A stretch of DNA of 64,000 nucleotides from Bacteroidota bacterium (GCA_030684395.1 JAUXTT010000013.1:1-64000), one strand, 5' to 3'. Shown: positions 34,608 through 44,301, counted from the first letter of the stretch. Notes: generated by a model from the letters alone, not told the origin. Program-made: numbers and translations.

Positions 34608-35010
34608 GGTGTGTTGATTTTATGTCAGACTTTTTTGTTTCATCCGACGGGTTAGTAATTAATTTAGAGGTATCTGCGAAAAACATAATGATCTTTGGAA
34701 CAATGAGCATATTAAGAAAATGCATTACTCCTAATGTGATCAGAATAAAACCTTCAGATGTAGCAATGAATTCAATAACATCGTTGAGATCTTTTAATGT
34801 AGCGAAACTATTTAAATGATAAAATGCAAAACCACTATTCATTAAACAATAACACACATACAATATATTGTTGGTGCTATCTGCCAACTGTTTATCAGGG
34901 CAAGTTTCTTCTAAAAAAAGTTTACCATTTCTATGAAGAATGCGTCCAATCCAGATCACAACAAACAGACTGCACAACAGGTAGATTATGTATGCTATAG
35001 AATTATACAT
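34597..35010 (-). CDS. Small membrane protein B, paralogue of the following gene
   Basis: A 137-aa protein with helices at about 4-24 (IAYIIYLLCSLFVVIWIGRIL), 48-66 and 85-108 and a charged tail (SDETKKSDIKSTHHEL). Conserved IWIGRILHRNGKLFLEE and ADSTNNILYV segments mark it as a paralogue of the next gene. It overlaps both neighbours, by 8 nt upstream and 11 nt downstream. The function is unknown. The TNN segment in the loop before helix 2 is the best conserved polar feature. Confidence 0.7.
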   Translation of the reverse strand: MYNSIAYIIYLLCSLFVVIWIGRILHRNGKLFLEETCPDKQLADSTNNILYVCYCLMNSGFAFYHLNSFATLKDLNDVIEFIATSEGFILITLGVMHFLNMLIVPKIIMFFADTSKLITNPSDETKKSDIKSTHHEL

Positions 35011-35374
35011 GAGCTCTTTTATTAGTAGAGTAATAAATATTTACAAAATACCAGGCAAGGATCAAGAGTATCGTTGAGAAATAGATTTTATAAAGTAAAG
35101 GATCAAGTACATTCGGCAAGTATGATCTAACGGAGATCAATAAAACAAAACCAACAAAATAGATCAGGTTGCTAAACCAATAAGTTTTAATAGCTGCAGC
35201 CATTCTCTTTCTATTGAACAAATAACGAAGTGAACGAATAGTAGCTCCAAAAAGCTGGAAGGAGTGAATTAATAAAATCAGCAGAACAAGATACATGGAG
35301 TAATCTAATACCGACATCCAAAAAACTCCGGCGCTTGCGAGGGCAAATACTTTTATTTTATTTTCTGTTTTCAT
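35003..35374 (-). CDS. Small membrane protein C
   Basis: A 123-aa protein with up to four membrane helices: about 5-35, 60-82 (WFSNLIYFVGFVLLISV) and 95-112 (IYFSTILLILAWYFVNIYY) are clearest. There is no obvious relation to the two paralogues that follow, apart from size and topology. It is the first gene after the GbsR regulator and starts 51 nt after its stop. That gap contains a near copy of the palindrome found before the regulator. No family is recognised. Confidence 0.7.
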   Translation of the reverse strand: MKTENKIKVFALASAGVFWMSVLDYSMYLVLLILLIHSFQLFGATIRSLRYLFNRKRMAAAIKTYWFSNLIYFVGFVLLISVRSYLPNVLDPLLYKIYFSTILLILAWYFVNIYYSTNKRAHV

Positions 35375-35387
35375 TTTAAACTTATTA

Positions 35388-35411
35388 AACTTTCAGTAAT
35401 TATTGAAACAT
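35388..35411. promoter_or_regulatory. Second GbsR-operon palindrome
   Basis: AACTTTCAGTA and TATTGAAACAT are separated by 2 bp. The site matches the upstream palindrome at 35971 at all but a few positions, with identical spacing. It lies between the regulator gene and membrane protein C, 13 bp before the latter's start codon, and overlaps a possible internal promoter (TAAGTTTA on the minus strand). Confidence 0.6.
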
Positions 35412-35425
35412 CTGAACAAATTTTT

Positions 35426-35932
35426 TTACTTGAAGAGTTTGAATAAAGCTCCAACAAGCGCATTCTCATCTAACTTGATTGCTTTTTCAAGAGCGAAATC
35501 AGCTTTTTCCACTACTCCTTCAATATTTGTAACGGCTTTTATCAATTCCTGATGTTTTCTATTATTCTTATCGCCTTCTACTTGTTTGATGTCTTCCAGA
35601 ACCGAGAATAGTGGCTCTATCTCACGTTTGCGACGTTCTTTAATGATCTGTTTGGCTACTTTCCAAATATCCTTTTCTGCTCTAAAAAATTCTTTTCTTT
35701 CACCGGCTTTCAATTCTTTGAATACCAATCCCCAATCCATCAGGTCGCGAATATTCATGTTTGCGTTCCCTCGTGAAATCTGAAGTTCTTCCATTACTTC
35801 CTCTGTTGACAAAGGATCTGGGCTGATTAACAATAAAGCGTGAACCTGTGCCATACTTCTACTGATACCCCAACTGCTCCCCAGTGTTCCCCAGGTCTGT
35901 AAAAATTTTTCTTTGGCTTCAGGATATTGCAT
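35426..35932 (-). CDS. GbsR/MarR-type transcriptional regulator
   Basis: A 168-aa winged-helix protein of the GbsR branch of MarR. The characteristic N-terminal part EKFLQTWGTLGSSWGISRSMAQVHALLLISPDPLSTEEVMEELQISRGNANMNIRDLMDWGLV (about 8-70, read in two parts: dimer helix then HTH) is followed by KELKAGERKEFFRAEKDIWKVAKQIIKERRKREIEPL, a wing and long helix. GbsR senses choline in Bacillus; relatives control membrane or osmolyte genes. It heads a minus-strand operon of small membrane proteins, a DCC protein and an SDR protein. A perfect 11-bp-arm palindrome covers its promoter, so autoregulation is likely. Confidence 0.86.
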   Translation of the reverse strand: MQYPEAKEKFLQTWGTLGSSWGISRSMAQVHALLLISPDPLSTEEVMEELQISRGNANMNIRDLMDWGLVFKELKAGERKEFFRAEKDIWKVAKQIIKERRKREIEPLFSVLEDIKQVEGDKNNRKHQELIKAVTNIEGVVEKADFALEKAIKLDENALVGALFKLFK

Positions 35933-35949
35933 GACTTTGATTTCTTATA

Positions 35950-35979
35950 CAAATATACTACAAGTTCTCTAACTTTCAA
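35950..35979 (-). promoter_or_regulatory. Promoter of the GbsR operon
   Basis: On the minus strand TTG (35979-35977), 19 bp, then TATATTTG (35957-35950). The -33 TTG falls inside the palindrome, so bound regulator would block RNA polymerase. The leader would be about 12 nt. Confidence 0.65.
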
Positions 35980-35994
35980 TATGTATTGAAAGTT
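35971..35994. promoter_or_regulatory. Perfect palindrome over the GbsR operon -33 element
   Basis: AACTTTCAATA and TATTGAAAGTT are perfect 11-bp arms with a 2-bp centre. The site overlaps the -33 TTG of the minus-strand promoter. A second near copy inside the operon makes chance unlikely. The likely ligand is the GbsR-type regulator encoded next to it. Confidence 0.7.
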
Positions 35995-36221
35995 TATTCT
36001 GAAAGAAAGTCTAATTATTTGAGAATCAACCCCACTTTTTGCTATACCGAAGTAAAAAACAATTATAGTTCAGGCTTCGCTGGCTCGTTTAAACTAGTTG
36101 TTTTTACAATCGGCATATACCACTGTAAGATTTAATAAATCACATTGGTATTACTTACTAACAGTTTAAGTTGCTTTGAAAAACAATTTGCAAATTTGTG
36201 GAACAGATTCTGATCTCAAAT

Positions 36222-39059
36222 ATGCCTCCTATAAAACGCGATATTTCATTATTAAATCCCAAGCAACACATCATCATTAAAGGTGCGCGTATGCACAACC
36301 TTAAGAATTTAGATGTAGCTATTCCACGTAACAAAATGGTGGTGATTACCGGCTTATCGGGCTCCGGGAAATCATCGCTTGCATTTGATACATTATATGC
36401 AGAGGGACAAAGAAGATATGTAGAAAGTTTATCTGCCTACGCTCGTCAGTTTTTGGGGCGTTTGGAAAAACCGGCAGTAGATTATATCAAAGGTATTTCC
36501 CCGGCTATTGCTATTGAACAAAAAGTTATTTCACGTAATCCACGCTCAACAGTTGGAACCGTTACAGAAATATATGATTACCTAAAATTACTTTTTGCAC
36601 GTGTTGGTAAAACCTATTCGCCTGTTTCAGGCAAGTTGGTAAAACGCCATACAATAAGTGATGTGGTTGATTACGTCTCTACTTTAAAAGATGAATCGGT
36701 TATGTTGGTTCTCGCAAAACTCATTGTCCCAAAAGACAGGAAAAAAGAGAAACACCTGGAGATCCTTTCTCAACAAGGATTCACACGTTTGCTTGTAGAT
36801 GATGTTATTACAAAAATTGCTGACTACAAAGCATCAAACCCGCCTAAAGGTAGGGCAGGAAATAAGAACGAAGAAATTTATTTATTAATAGATCGTATTC
36901 TTGTTGATCAAAAAAGTGATGATCTTCCTAATCGTGTTGCTGATTCAGTTCAAACTGCATTTTATGAAGGAGCGGGAGAGTGTTTCTTATTAGACCAAAC
37001 AAAAAATAAAATTCAACAGTTCTCCAATTTATTTGAATTGGATGGAATGTCGTTTGACGAACCTGATGTAAATTTCTTTACTTTTAATAATCCTATCGGC
37101 GCTTGTAAAACATGCGAAGGATTCGGAAGCATTATTGGCATTGATCCTGATCTGGTAATGCCGAATAAAAGTCTTTCGGTATATGAAAACGCGATTGCTT
37201 GCTGGAATGGCGAGACGATGAGCTGGTACAAGAAAGAATTATTAAAGAATGCGCACCAATTTAATTTTCCGGTTCACAAGCCTATTGCTGAATTAAATAA
37301 AGAAGATTACGATCTGTTATGGAAAGGTAATCAGCACTTTGAAGGCTTAGATGCGTTTTTTAAGATGCTGCAAAAAGAAAGTTACAAGATCCAGTTTCGT
37401 GTAATGCTTGCACGTTACAGAGGAAAAACGACTTGCCCGGATTGTCGCGGAACACGATTGCGTAAGGACGCGAACTATGTAAAGTTTGAAGGGAAAACAA
37501 TTACAGAAGTTGTATTGCAACCAGTTTCAGAATCATTAACTTTTTTCAAATCAGTTAAACTAAATGAGCACGATGCTAAAATTGCAAAGCGTTTATTAAC
37601 TGAAATCACAAACCGATTGCAATATCTTCATGATGTAGGATTACATTACCTCACCTTGAATCGTGTTGCGAATACTTTGAGTGGTGGAGAATCTCAACGT
37701 ATCAATTTGGCTACATCATTGGGAAGTAGTTTGGTTGGCAGTATGTACATTTTAGATGAACCAAGTATTGGATTACACTCACGAGATACCGAACGATTGA
37801 TAAAAGTATTACGTTCGTTGCAAGCACAAGGTAACACTGTAATCATAGTTGAACACGATGAAGAGATCATGCGTGAAGCAGATGAATTGATAGATATTGG
37901 TCCGGAAGCAGGAAGTTTGGGTGGGAATTTGGTTTTTCAGGGTACATTAAAAGATCTGGTAAAAAACGGTGGAAGCCTTACGGCAAAATACCTTACTAAA
38001 GAAATGGAAATTACCGTTCCATTTAATCGCCGTAAGTGGAATCACTTTATTGAAATAAAAAACGTAACAGAGAATAATCTGAAAAACGTTTCAGTAAAAT
38101 TTCCTTTGAATGTATTATGCGCTGTAACCGGCGTTAGTGGTTCAGGAAAATCAACACTGATCAAAAAAGCACTGCATCCTTATTTGCAGAAATATATTGA
38201 TGGTTATTTTGAGAAATCATCGGCATCGCATATGATCTCCGGTGACTTAAAAAAAATTGCGCAAGTTGAATATGTAGATCAGAATCCAATAGGAAAATCT
38301 TCTCGCTCAAATCCGGTTACGTACATCAAAGCTTATGATGAGATCCGTAATTTATATGCAGATCAACAACTGGCAAAACTCCGCGCTTACAAACCTTCAC
38401 ACTTTTCGTTTAACGTTGATGGCGGCAGATGTGAAGTATGCGAAGGAGAAGGAAGAATTACGGTTGAAATGCAATTTATGGCCGATGTTCAATTGGTATG
38501 CGAATCATGCAACGGCAAACGATTTAAATCTGAAACACTGGAAGTGAATTTTCATGGAAAGAATATTACGGATGTATTGGAAATGACCATCGATGATGCA
38601 ATCGGATTTTTCTCTTCACATGATAATAATAAAGTGAGTAAAAAAATTGCTGATAAACTTCAGCCTTTGAAGGATGTTGGATTAGGTTATGTGCAATTGG
38701 GTCAGGCATCCAGTACATTAAGCGGTGGTGAGGCACAACGTATCAAACTTGCTTCTTTCTTAGGAACAGGAATTAGTTCTAGTACTCCTACTCTATTTAT
38801 TTTTGATGAACCTACTACAGGTTTACATTTTCATGATATTCAAAAACTACTTAAATCATTCAACGCGTTATTAGAAAAAGGACATTCCATTGTGGTGATC
38901 GAACATAACCTGGAAGTAATTAAATGTGCTGATTGGGTTATTGACATGGGACCTGAAGGTGGTGATAATGGGGGAACTATTGTTTTCGAAGGAACACCTG
39001 ATGAATTGGCTCAGAATAAAAAGTCTTATACAGGAAAATACCTGAAAGAGAAATTATAA
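36222..39059 (+). CDS. uvrA: Excinuclease ABC subunit A
   Basis: The damage-recognition ATPase of nucleotide excision repair, about 945 aa. It has two ABC units: Walker [12 protein letters not shown] (near residue 45) and [12 protein letters not shown] (near 635), signatures LSGGESQR and LSGGEAQR, and Walker B regions [12 protein letters not shown] and [13 protein letters not shown]. Zinc-binding CxxC pairs occur in CKTCEGFG and CPDCRGTRL, and CEVCEGEG with [10 protein letters not shown] use the ATG giving [11 protein letters not shown]; an upstream GTG lies in the CAAATTTG -7 box (36191-36198). It is divergent from the GbsR operon. uvrB and uvrC are not in the window. Confidence 0.97.
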   Translation: MPPIKRDISLLNPKQHIIIKGARMHNLKNLDVAIPRNKMVVITGLSGSGKSSLAFDTLYAEGQRRYVESLSAYARQFLGRLEKPAVDYIKGISPAIAIEQKVISRNPRSTVGTVTEIYDYLKLLFARVGKTYSPVSGKLVKRHTISDVVDYVSTLKDESVMLVLAKLIVPKDRKKEKHLEILSQQGFTRLLVDDVITKIADYKASNPPKGRAGNKNEEIYLLIDRILVDQKSDDLPNRVADSVQTAFYEGAGECFLLDQTKNKIQQFSNLFELDGMSFDEPDVNFFTFNNPIGACKTCEGFGSIIGIDPDLVMPNKSLSVYENAIACWNGETMSWYKKELLKNAHQFNFPVHKPIAELNKEDYDLLWKGNQHFEGLDAFFKMLQKESYKIQFRVMLARYRGKTTCPDCRGTRLRKDANYVKFEGKTITEVVLQPVSESLTFFKSVKLNEHDAKIAKRLLTEITNRLQYLHDVGLHYLTLNRVANTLSGGESQRINLATSLGSSLVGSMYILDEPSIGLHSRDTERLIKVLRSLQAQGNTVIIVEHDEEIMREADELIDIGPEAGSLGGNLVFQGTLKDLVKNGGSLTAKYLTKEMEITVPFNRRKWNHFIEIKNVTENNLKNVSVKFPLNVLCAVTGVSGSGKSTLIKKALHPYLQKYIDGYFEKSSASHMISGDLKKIAQVEYVDQNPIGKSSRSNPVTYIKAYDEIRNLYADQQLAKLRAYKPSHFSFNVDGGRCEVCEGEGRITVEMQFMADVQLVCESCNGKRFKSETLEVNFHGKNITDVLEMTIDDAIGFFSSHDNNKVSKKIADKLQPLKDVGLGYVQLGQASSTLSGGEAQRIKLASFLGTGISSSTPTLFIFDEPTTGLHFHDIQKLLKSFNALLEKGHSIVVIEHNLEVIKCADWVIDMGPEGGDNGGTIVFEGTPDELAQNKKSYTGKYLKEKL

Positions 39060-39120
39060 AAAGATCCGGCATTGCTACCGAACCTTTTTACATTTCTACC
39101 GATCTAGTTTTCTTATTAAA

Positions 39121-39936
39121 TTATCTCCAACCTATTGTTCCCATTTGTGTTATTTTGCCGTCCGTAACTACTACATTTTCGATAACAAATTCGCTGGGAG
39201 CTCCATTTATAATTGCTTCAGCAGTCGGGAAAATCTTCATTGTATAGGTGCCGGGTTTTAAACTATAAAGAATAAAATCACCCTTGGCATCTGCGTAAGT
39301 AGTCGATTGAACTCTGATGTCGTTCAGAACCACTGCAGCATGTGCACCGGCAGTAATGGCACCTCTCACGCCTGTCTTCATGTCTTTGATCTCTTTTATA
39401 ACAGGGGTAATAATGTATTCGCCTAACTGTTCTCTGATAGAACTTACTGCATCAAAATCCAAAACAACTTCTGTATTTCCAGTACTTTTAACTTCGGCAT
39501 AAATTGGAATTTCAACTTCCTTAGGTCCTAACCAGGTTAATTGAAAAGTGCCGGAAGCATTCCCTCCACCTGCAGCAGCATTTACCGTAATTGTATTCTC
39601 ATTGCCAAAAATCAATTTCAATTTAGTGTATAAACCTGCGGCAACATTTGTATTATAACTTAAGTCAGTTGTAATACCATTACTTAACTTCAGCACACTT
39701 ACATGATGTACATTATTATTCAAAGTTACCCAGCCGGCGTTTTCAAGGTATGCCTGAACTGAAACAATTGATACATCCAAAGATGCATACTCGCCAGGAC
39801 TATCCGTCATTTTGACTCTTAAAGACGAAGCGCCCGAAGAAGTGGGTTGTGTTGGATTAATCGCTTCTTTTTTACAAGACACGAAAAGCATTGATGTTAT
39901 AATAATCATAAATGCCAGAATGTTTTTTGTTTTCAT
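39121..39936 (-). CDS. DUF4382 lipoprotein
   Basis: A 271-aa lipoprotein with signal MKTKNILAFMIIITSMLFVSC, lipid-modified Cys21. Residues 38-185 match the DUF4382 pattern: LRVKMTDSPGEYASLDVSIVSVQAYLE, then GLYTKLKLIFGNENTITV. Residues 190-270 form a carboxypeptidase-regulatory-like beta domain (VRGAITAGAHAAVVLNDIRVQSTTYADAKGDFILYSLKPGTYTMKI, written here in parts). The role is unknown; probably at the cell surface or in the periplasm. Unusually for this window, a real Shine-Dalgarno GGAGG lies 9 nt before the ATG. Confidence 0.8.
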   Translation of the reverse strand: MKTKNILAFMIIITSMLFVSCKKEAINPTQPTSSGASSLRVKMTDSPGEYASLDVSIVSVQAYLENAGWVTLNNNVHHVSVLKLSNGITTDLSYNTNVAAGLYTKLKLIFGNENTITVNAAAGGGNASGTFQLTWLGPKEVEIPIYAEVKSTGNTEVVLDFDAVSSIREQLGEYIITPVIKEIKDMKTGVRGAITAGAHAAVVLNDIRVQSTTYADAKGDFILYSLKPGTYTMKIFPTAEAIINGAPSEFVIENVVVTDGKITQMGTIGWR

Positions 39937-39945
39937 AATTTGGTT

Positions 39946-39950
39946 CCTCC
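39946..39950 (-). promoter_or_regulatory. Shine-Dalgarno GGAGG before the DUF4382 gene
   Basis: GGAGG on the minus strand, 9 nt before the ATG. Other genes in the window lack such sites, as expected in Bacteroidota, so this one is notable, although the purine run could be coincidence. Confidence 0.4.
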
Positions 39951-40203
39951 ATTTTAAGTTTAACGTGTATTAACTGTTTTTCACATTAACAATGAAAATG
40001 CCAACGCTTACTAAAAATAAAAAAACAAAATAAAGTATTGATTTTCTTACCATTATAAACTAAAAACTAAATTCCGGGGTAAGAAATTTTCTCAGAATGA
40101 GAGGGAAATTATTTTTTTGAAAAAACCGTTAAACTTCTTCTGTATCCTATTCATAAACCGGCATTTTAAGTAAGCCACTAAATTCCTTACCTTCGCATTG
40201 TTT

Positions 40204-41466
40204 ATGCTCATCTACACCCTAGCCATACGATTCTACCATTTTATAGTAAGGATGCTTTCTCCTTTCAATAAGAAGGCAAGATTATTTACGGATGGGAGAA
40301 AAGGACTTCTTAAAAAAATTGCAAAAGCACTTCAAAATGAAACTTCACCGCTCATTTGGATCCATGCAGCTTCTTTAGGAGAGTTTGAACAGGGAAGGCC
40401 TGTAATTGAAAAGTTAAAGATTGAATTTCCCAAACATAAGATCCTGCTTACTTTTTTCTCCCCTTCCGGATACGAATTAAGAAAAGATTACGACAAAGCT
40501 GACTACATTTTTTATTTGCCATGTGATACTAAAAAGAATGCGCTTGAATTTTTAAAACTGGTTAAACCTTGTCTGGCCATTTTTGTTAAATACGAATTTT
40601 GGTTAAACTTTCTGAATCAACTTCACGTTGCTAAAGTTCCAACCCTCCTAATCAGTGGTATCTTTCGCCCTGATCAGCGGTTTTTTAAATGGTACGGTGG
40701 AGTATTTAAAAAAACTCTTTTTTATTACGAACACTTGTTTTTGCAAAACGAAGAGTCGATAAATATACTTAAACAACAAGGCATTAAAAAATGCTCAGTA
40801 GCAGGTGATACACGATTTGACCGTGTGATAGAGATCGCAGCTAAACCCGAAAAATTTGAAGAAATAGAAAAATTCACCAAAGATCGCTTTAGTATTTTAG
40901 CAGGAAGTTCCTGGGCAGAAGATGAAAAGTATTTATTAAATGCTTTCTTAAAGATCAGAAAAACAAAGCCTGATGTAAGATTACTTATTGCTCCGCATAA
41001 TATTGAAACAATTAATATTAATCAGTTAGTTTCACTCTTAAAAAGCAATGCTACCGAATTAAGTTTTCAGCTTTATACCAAATGGGATAAAAAAACAGAA
41101 GCTGATGTATTGATTATTGATACTATAGGAATGCTGTCCTCTCTTTATCAATATTCGCAAATTGCATACATTGGTGGAGGGTTTGGATCGGGAATTCATA
41201 ATATTTTAGAAGCACTGGTTTATGGGATCCCGGTTATATTTGGCCCGAACCATAAAAAATTTAACGAGGCCATTGAGTCTATACAAAAAAAAGTATCGTT
41301 TCCTTTTAATGATCAGTCTCAGTTGGATGAAATTCTGAGTACCCTGGTTAAAGATCCTTCTGAACTCTCAAACATAAAAGCAAAAAGCATCGAGTATGTG
41401 CAGGCTAACTCCGGATCGTCCGATAAAATTGTTTCACATGTTAAAACCCTTCTTTTTAAGGCTTAA
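40204..41466 (+). CDS. waaA: Kdo transferase WaaA
   Basis: A 420-aa inner-membrane-associated GT-B glycosyltransferase that adds Kdo to lipid A precursor. N-terminal features are a hydrophobic anchor (LIYTLAIRFYHFIVRML) and the acceptor-domain segment IWIHAASLGEFEQGRPVIEKLK (about 50-71, with the catalytic Glu in LGEFEQ), then LTFFSPSGYE and FVKYEFW. The donor domain shows VAGDTRFDRV, LAGSSWAEDE, APHNIE and YIGGGFGSGIHNILEALVYGIPVIFGPNHKKF (about 322-353, in parts). The start is ATG; a TTG two codons upstream is less likely. A -7-like TACCTTCG ends 8 nt before the ATG. In this genome the sugar may be 8-amino-Kdo, given kdnA/kdnB. Confidence 0.93.
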   Translation: MLIYTLAIRFYHFIVRMLSPFNKKARLFTDGRKGLLKKIAKALQNETSPLIWIHAASLGEFEQGRPVIEKLKIEFPKHKILLTFFSPSGYELRKDYDKADYIFYLPCDTKKNALEFLKLVKPCLAIFVKYEFWLNFLNQLHVAKVPTLLISGIFRPDQRFFKWYGGVFKKTLFYYEHLFLQNEESINILKQQGIKKCSVAGDTRFDRVIEIAAKPEKFEEIEKFTKDRFSILAGSSWAEDEKYLLNAFLKIRKTKPDVRLLIAPHNIETININQLVSLLKSNATELSFQLYTKWDKKTEADVLIIDTIGMLSSLYQYSQIAYIGGGFGSGIHNILEALVYGIPVIFGPNHKKFNEAIESIQKKVSFPFNDQSQLDEILSTLVKDPSELSNIKAKSIEYVQANSGSSDKIVSHVKTLLFKA

Positions 41467-41583
41467 TTGTGAACAAAACCAGTCGAACCGGTTAATAAAT
41501 GCGACCAACAATAAGTTTTGAGGTTTCAATTTTTTTTCCTTACTTGCACTGTTAATTTTTATAGCAAATTAATATATAAAATA

Positions 41584-42501
41584 ATGAAATTCAATTACTT
41601 AAGTTTAAAATCAGGAATTTTACTAATGGCGAGCGTTGCCTTCCTGAGTTTTTCGTGTTCAAACGATACTCCTACAGAAAACCCGGATGAACTTCCTGAG
41701 GATACTGCCAAAGTTACCAGCAATGGGGTTTTGAACGTTAACGGACAATTATTCAGTATTCCTTCGCCGGTACAAACTGCCATGCTTATTCAAAAAGCCG
41801 GAGCACCGTATGACAAAGCAATACTAAATCCGGTTTCAAATTCTTCTAAATATCAAACAGATTTTTCTAAAGCCTTAAACCTTGGAATTTTCGGAGCAGA
41901 CCTTGGTTATGTAACTATGTATAACAAATCACAGGATGCATTGGCTTATCTGGCTTCTCTAAAAAAGATTGCTGATGATCTTGGTGTTTCAAGTGCTTTC
42001 GACCAACAAACAATGGAGCGTATCTCAAAAAATATTTCCGTTCAGGACTCTATGCTGGTATTAGTAGGTATTGCTTACCGTTCAAGCGATCAATATTTGA
42101 AGGGTGAAAGCAAGGACGATGTTAGTGGATTGATACTTACCGGTGGTTGGTTAGAAAGTTTGAACTTTGCTATTCAGGTAAACAAAGCAAAAGAAAACAA
42201 TGAAGTGAAACTTCGTATTGCTCAGCAGCGTCAATCATTAAGCAGCATTATCAAATTATTATCTACTTACGAAACAAAACCTGAGTATGGTGATCTTGTC
42301 GCTCAATTGAAGGACCTTCAAAAAATATATGATACCATTGAGTTCAAATATGTTTACGAGAAGCCGGAGACAGATGTAGCTACAAAAACAACTACTCTTA
42401 ACAGTTATACCGATGTTAATTTCACAAAAGATCAATTAGATAAAATTTCAGCTAAAGTTCAGGAGATTCGTGAGAAGATTGTAAATCCTACGAAAGCTTA
42501 A
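41584..42501 (+). CDS. Lipoprotein of unknown function
   Basis: A 305-aa protein with a lipoprotein signal (LLMASVAFLSFSCSNDTPT, Cys near residue 25) followed by an acidic linker. The mature part is almost entirely helical, with SPVQTAMLIQKAGAPYDKAILNPV, LNLGIFGADLGYVTMYNKSQDALAYLASLKKIADDLG, and long charged helices to the end. I know no name for it. The upstream in-frame extension is discarded because the signal peptide fixes the start. The next gene, a small secreted protein, starts 19 bp downstream, and a strong terminator follows that gene, so the two form a transcription unit. Confidence 0.75.
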   Translation: MKFNYLSLKSGILLMASVAFLSFSCSNDTPTENPDELPEDTAKVTSNGVLNVNGQLFSIPSPVQTAMLIQKAGAPYDKAILNPVSNSSKYQTDFSKALNLGIFGADLGYVTMYNKSQDALAYLASLKKIADDLGVSSAFDQQTMERISKNISVQDSMLVLVGIAYRSSDQYLKGESKDDVSGLILTGGWLESLNFAIQVNKAKENNEVKLRIAQQRQSLSSIIKLLSTYETKPEYGDLVAQLKDLQKIYDTIEFKYVYEKPETDVATKTTTLNSYTDVNFTKDQLDKISAKVQEIREKIVNPTKA

Positions 42502-42520
42502 TCAATACAAAAAAGAAATT

Positions 42521-42970
42521 ATGAAGAAGTCAATAGCAAAAATCGCGATCATTTTATCGGCATTGTTTTTTGTAGGAAACAAAGCTCAGGCACAATGCGA
42601 CACTATAGCCAATCTCTGTGCAAAACACATTATCAATTCATTTATTTCCGACGGACAAACCTACAGAGCCCTGTTGTTAAACCCCGAAGAAACTGCTGAG
42701 TTCCACACAACCTTTTTCGGAGAAACCGTTTACCGTATTGCAGCTTGCAGTGGTATGACCGATGGCAATCTGACTTTCTACATTTACGATCAGGAAAACA
42801 ATTTATTGTTCTCCAACAAAGATCAAAAAAATGCCCCTTATTGGGATTTTAAAGTAAAATCTACTATCGATGATATTAGAATTGAAGCGAAACTGGATCC
42901 TATTAATGCAGGTTCAGGATGTGCTGTAATTTTGATAGGATTTAAAGAAGGAAAATCAGCGAAAAAATAA
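42521..42970 (+). CDS. Small secreted protein of unknown function
   Basis: A 149-aa exported protein. The signal peptide ends NKAQAQ (about 1-24), after which the mature protein starts CDTIANLCAKH. Four cysteines (CDTIANLC, AACSG, GSGC) could form two disulfides in the periplasm. The remainder is beta-rich (TYRALLLNPEETAEFHTTFFGETVYRIAA, LTFYIYDQENNLLFSN, AVILIGFKE), compatible with a small jelly-roll or pre-peptidase-like fold. It is paired with the upstream helical lipoprotein and ends before a perfect terminator. No family assigned. Confidence 0.7.
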   Translation: MKKSIAKIAIILSALFFVGNKAQAQCDTIANLCAKHIINSFISDGQTYRALLLNPEETAEFHTTFFGETVYRIAACSGMTDGNLTFYIYDQENNLLFSNKDQKNAPYWDFKVKSTIDDIRIEAKLDPINAGSGCAVILIGFKEGKSAKK

Positions 42971-42991
42971 TATTTTCAATCAATCACTTAT

Positions 42992-43025
42992 AAAGCAGGT
43001 TATGACTAACCTGCTTTTTCTTTTT
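42992..43025 (+). terminator. Rho-independent terminator
   Basis: AAAGCAGGTT and AACCTGCTTT form a perfect 10-bp stem with loop ATGACT, followed by a T-rich tract. It ends the lipoprotein/secreted-protein unit and separates it from rlmI. Confidence 0.9.
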
Positions 43026-43032
43026 AAGAACT

Positions 43033-44214
43033 ATGACACAATACAAACAAATTATACTGGCAAAAGGCAGAGAACAATCTTTCTTCCGTAAACACCCATG
43101 GATTTTTTCGGGTGCTATAAAACAAAAAGATGCAAACCTGCATGATGGAGAAATTGTAGAAGTACTCAGCTCAGAAAAGGTTTTTTTAGGCATTGGCCAT
43201 TATCAGGATGGAAGTATTGCTATACGCGTTCTTAGTTATGAATACACCGACATAAACACAGACTTCTGGTTCACAAAAATCAGTAAAGCATACAACTACC
43301 GAAAAGCAATTGGTTTGATCGATCAGCCCGATATGAACGCTTATCGGTTGGTTTTTGGTGAAGCTGATGAAATGCCGGGTTTGGTGATTGATTATTACAA
43401 CAACAATCTTGTAATTCAATGTCACGCAATAGGCATGCATTTAAGCATAAAAGATATTGTGGAAGCACTTAAGAAAATATACGGCAGTAAATTAGAAACC
43501 ATTTACGACAAGAGCGTAGAAAGCCTGCCTGCAACTTATGCATCTCAAATTAAAAACGGTTTCCTTTTCGGAAGTAATGAGAATACTATTATTCAGGAGT
43601 ACGGGAACAAATTTCAGATAGACTGGGTTCGCGGGCAAAAAACAGGTTTCTTTATTGACCAGCGTGAAAACAGAAAATTATTAGCGCATTACAGTAAAGG
43701 AAAAAAAGTACTAAATACATTCTGCTACACAGGAGGTTTTTCGGTTTATGCGAGTCTGGCAGGTGCAAGCCTTGTGCATTCCGTTGATTCCTCAAAAGCT
43801 GCTATTGAACTAACAAAAAAAAATATTGAATTAAACGGAATCACCAATCATGAAGCATTTGCTGTTGACACCTTTGATTTTTTCAAAACGAGCGATACTG
43901 ACTATGATGTAATTATATTAGATCCACCAGCATTTGCTAAGAGTAGAAAAGTGACACATAATGCAGTGATCGGTTACAAACGTTTGAATGCAGAAGCATT
44001 TAAGAGAATAAAAAGCGGAGGAATTGTTTTTACCTTTTCCTGTTCACAGGTTATTGATAAGGAACTCTTCTTTAACACTATTGTGTCTGCTGCAATAGAA
44101 GCAAAAAAAACAATTAAGGTTCTTCACTATCTTTCTCAACCGGCTGATCATCCTATTAATATGCATTTTTTAGAAGGCGAATATTTAAAAGGATTGGTAC
44201 TTTGGGTGGAGTAA
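43033..44214 (+). CDS. rlmI: Class I SAM-dependent rRNA methyltransferase, RlmI-like
   Basis: A 393-aa RNA m5C methyltransferase of the COG1092 type. An N-terminal PUA domain (IILAKGREQSFFRKHPWIFSGAI, residues 8-30, and DGEIVEVLSSEKVFLGIGHY) is followed by an EEHUD-like segment, then the SAM-binding fold: VLNTFCYTGGFSVYASLAGA (about 224-243), VDSSKAAIELTKKNIELNG (about 248-266) and the catalytic-loop motif DPPAFAKS (about 297-304). E. coli RlmI methylates C1962 of 23S rRNA. The exact site here is inferred from family membership. It starts just downstream of a terminator, with no obvious -7 box. Confidence 0.88.
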   Translation: MTQYKQIILAKGREQSFFRKHPWIFSGAIKQKDANLHDGEIVEVLSSEKVFLGIGHYQDGSIAIRVLSYEYTDINTDFWFTKISKAYNYRKAIGLIDQPDMNAYRLVFGEADEMPGLVIDYYNNNLVIQCHAIGMHLSIKDIVEALKKIYGSKLETIYDKSVESLPATYASQIKNGFLFGSNENTIIQEYGNKFQIDWVRGQKTGFFIDQRENRKLLAHYSKGKKVLNTFCYTGGFSVYASLAGASLVHSVDSSKAAIELTKKNIELNGITNHEAFAVDTFDFFKTSDTDYDVIILDPPAFAKSRKVTHNAVIGYKRLNAEAFKRIKSGGIVFTFSCSQVIDKELFFNTIVSAAIEAKKTIKVLHYLSQPADHPINMHFLEGEYLKGLVLWVE

Positions 44215-44301
44215 TGATTCGCAAAACGCAAGGTCTGGTTCATTTATTTTTTTACTTTTTAAAATAGATTAACTTTACTTTAATAACCCAATTGTTATCC
44301 T

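Noticed and set aside
36198-36221. GTG start for UvrA
   Set aside because: The GTG is formed by the end of the CAAATTTG -7 box. The ATG 24 nt later gives a normal N-terminus.
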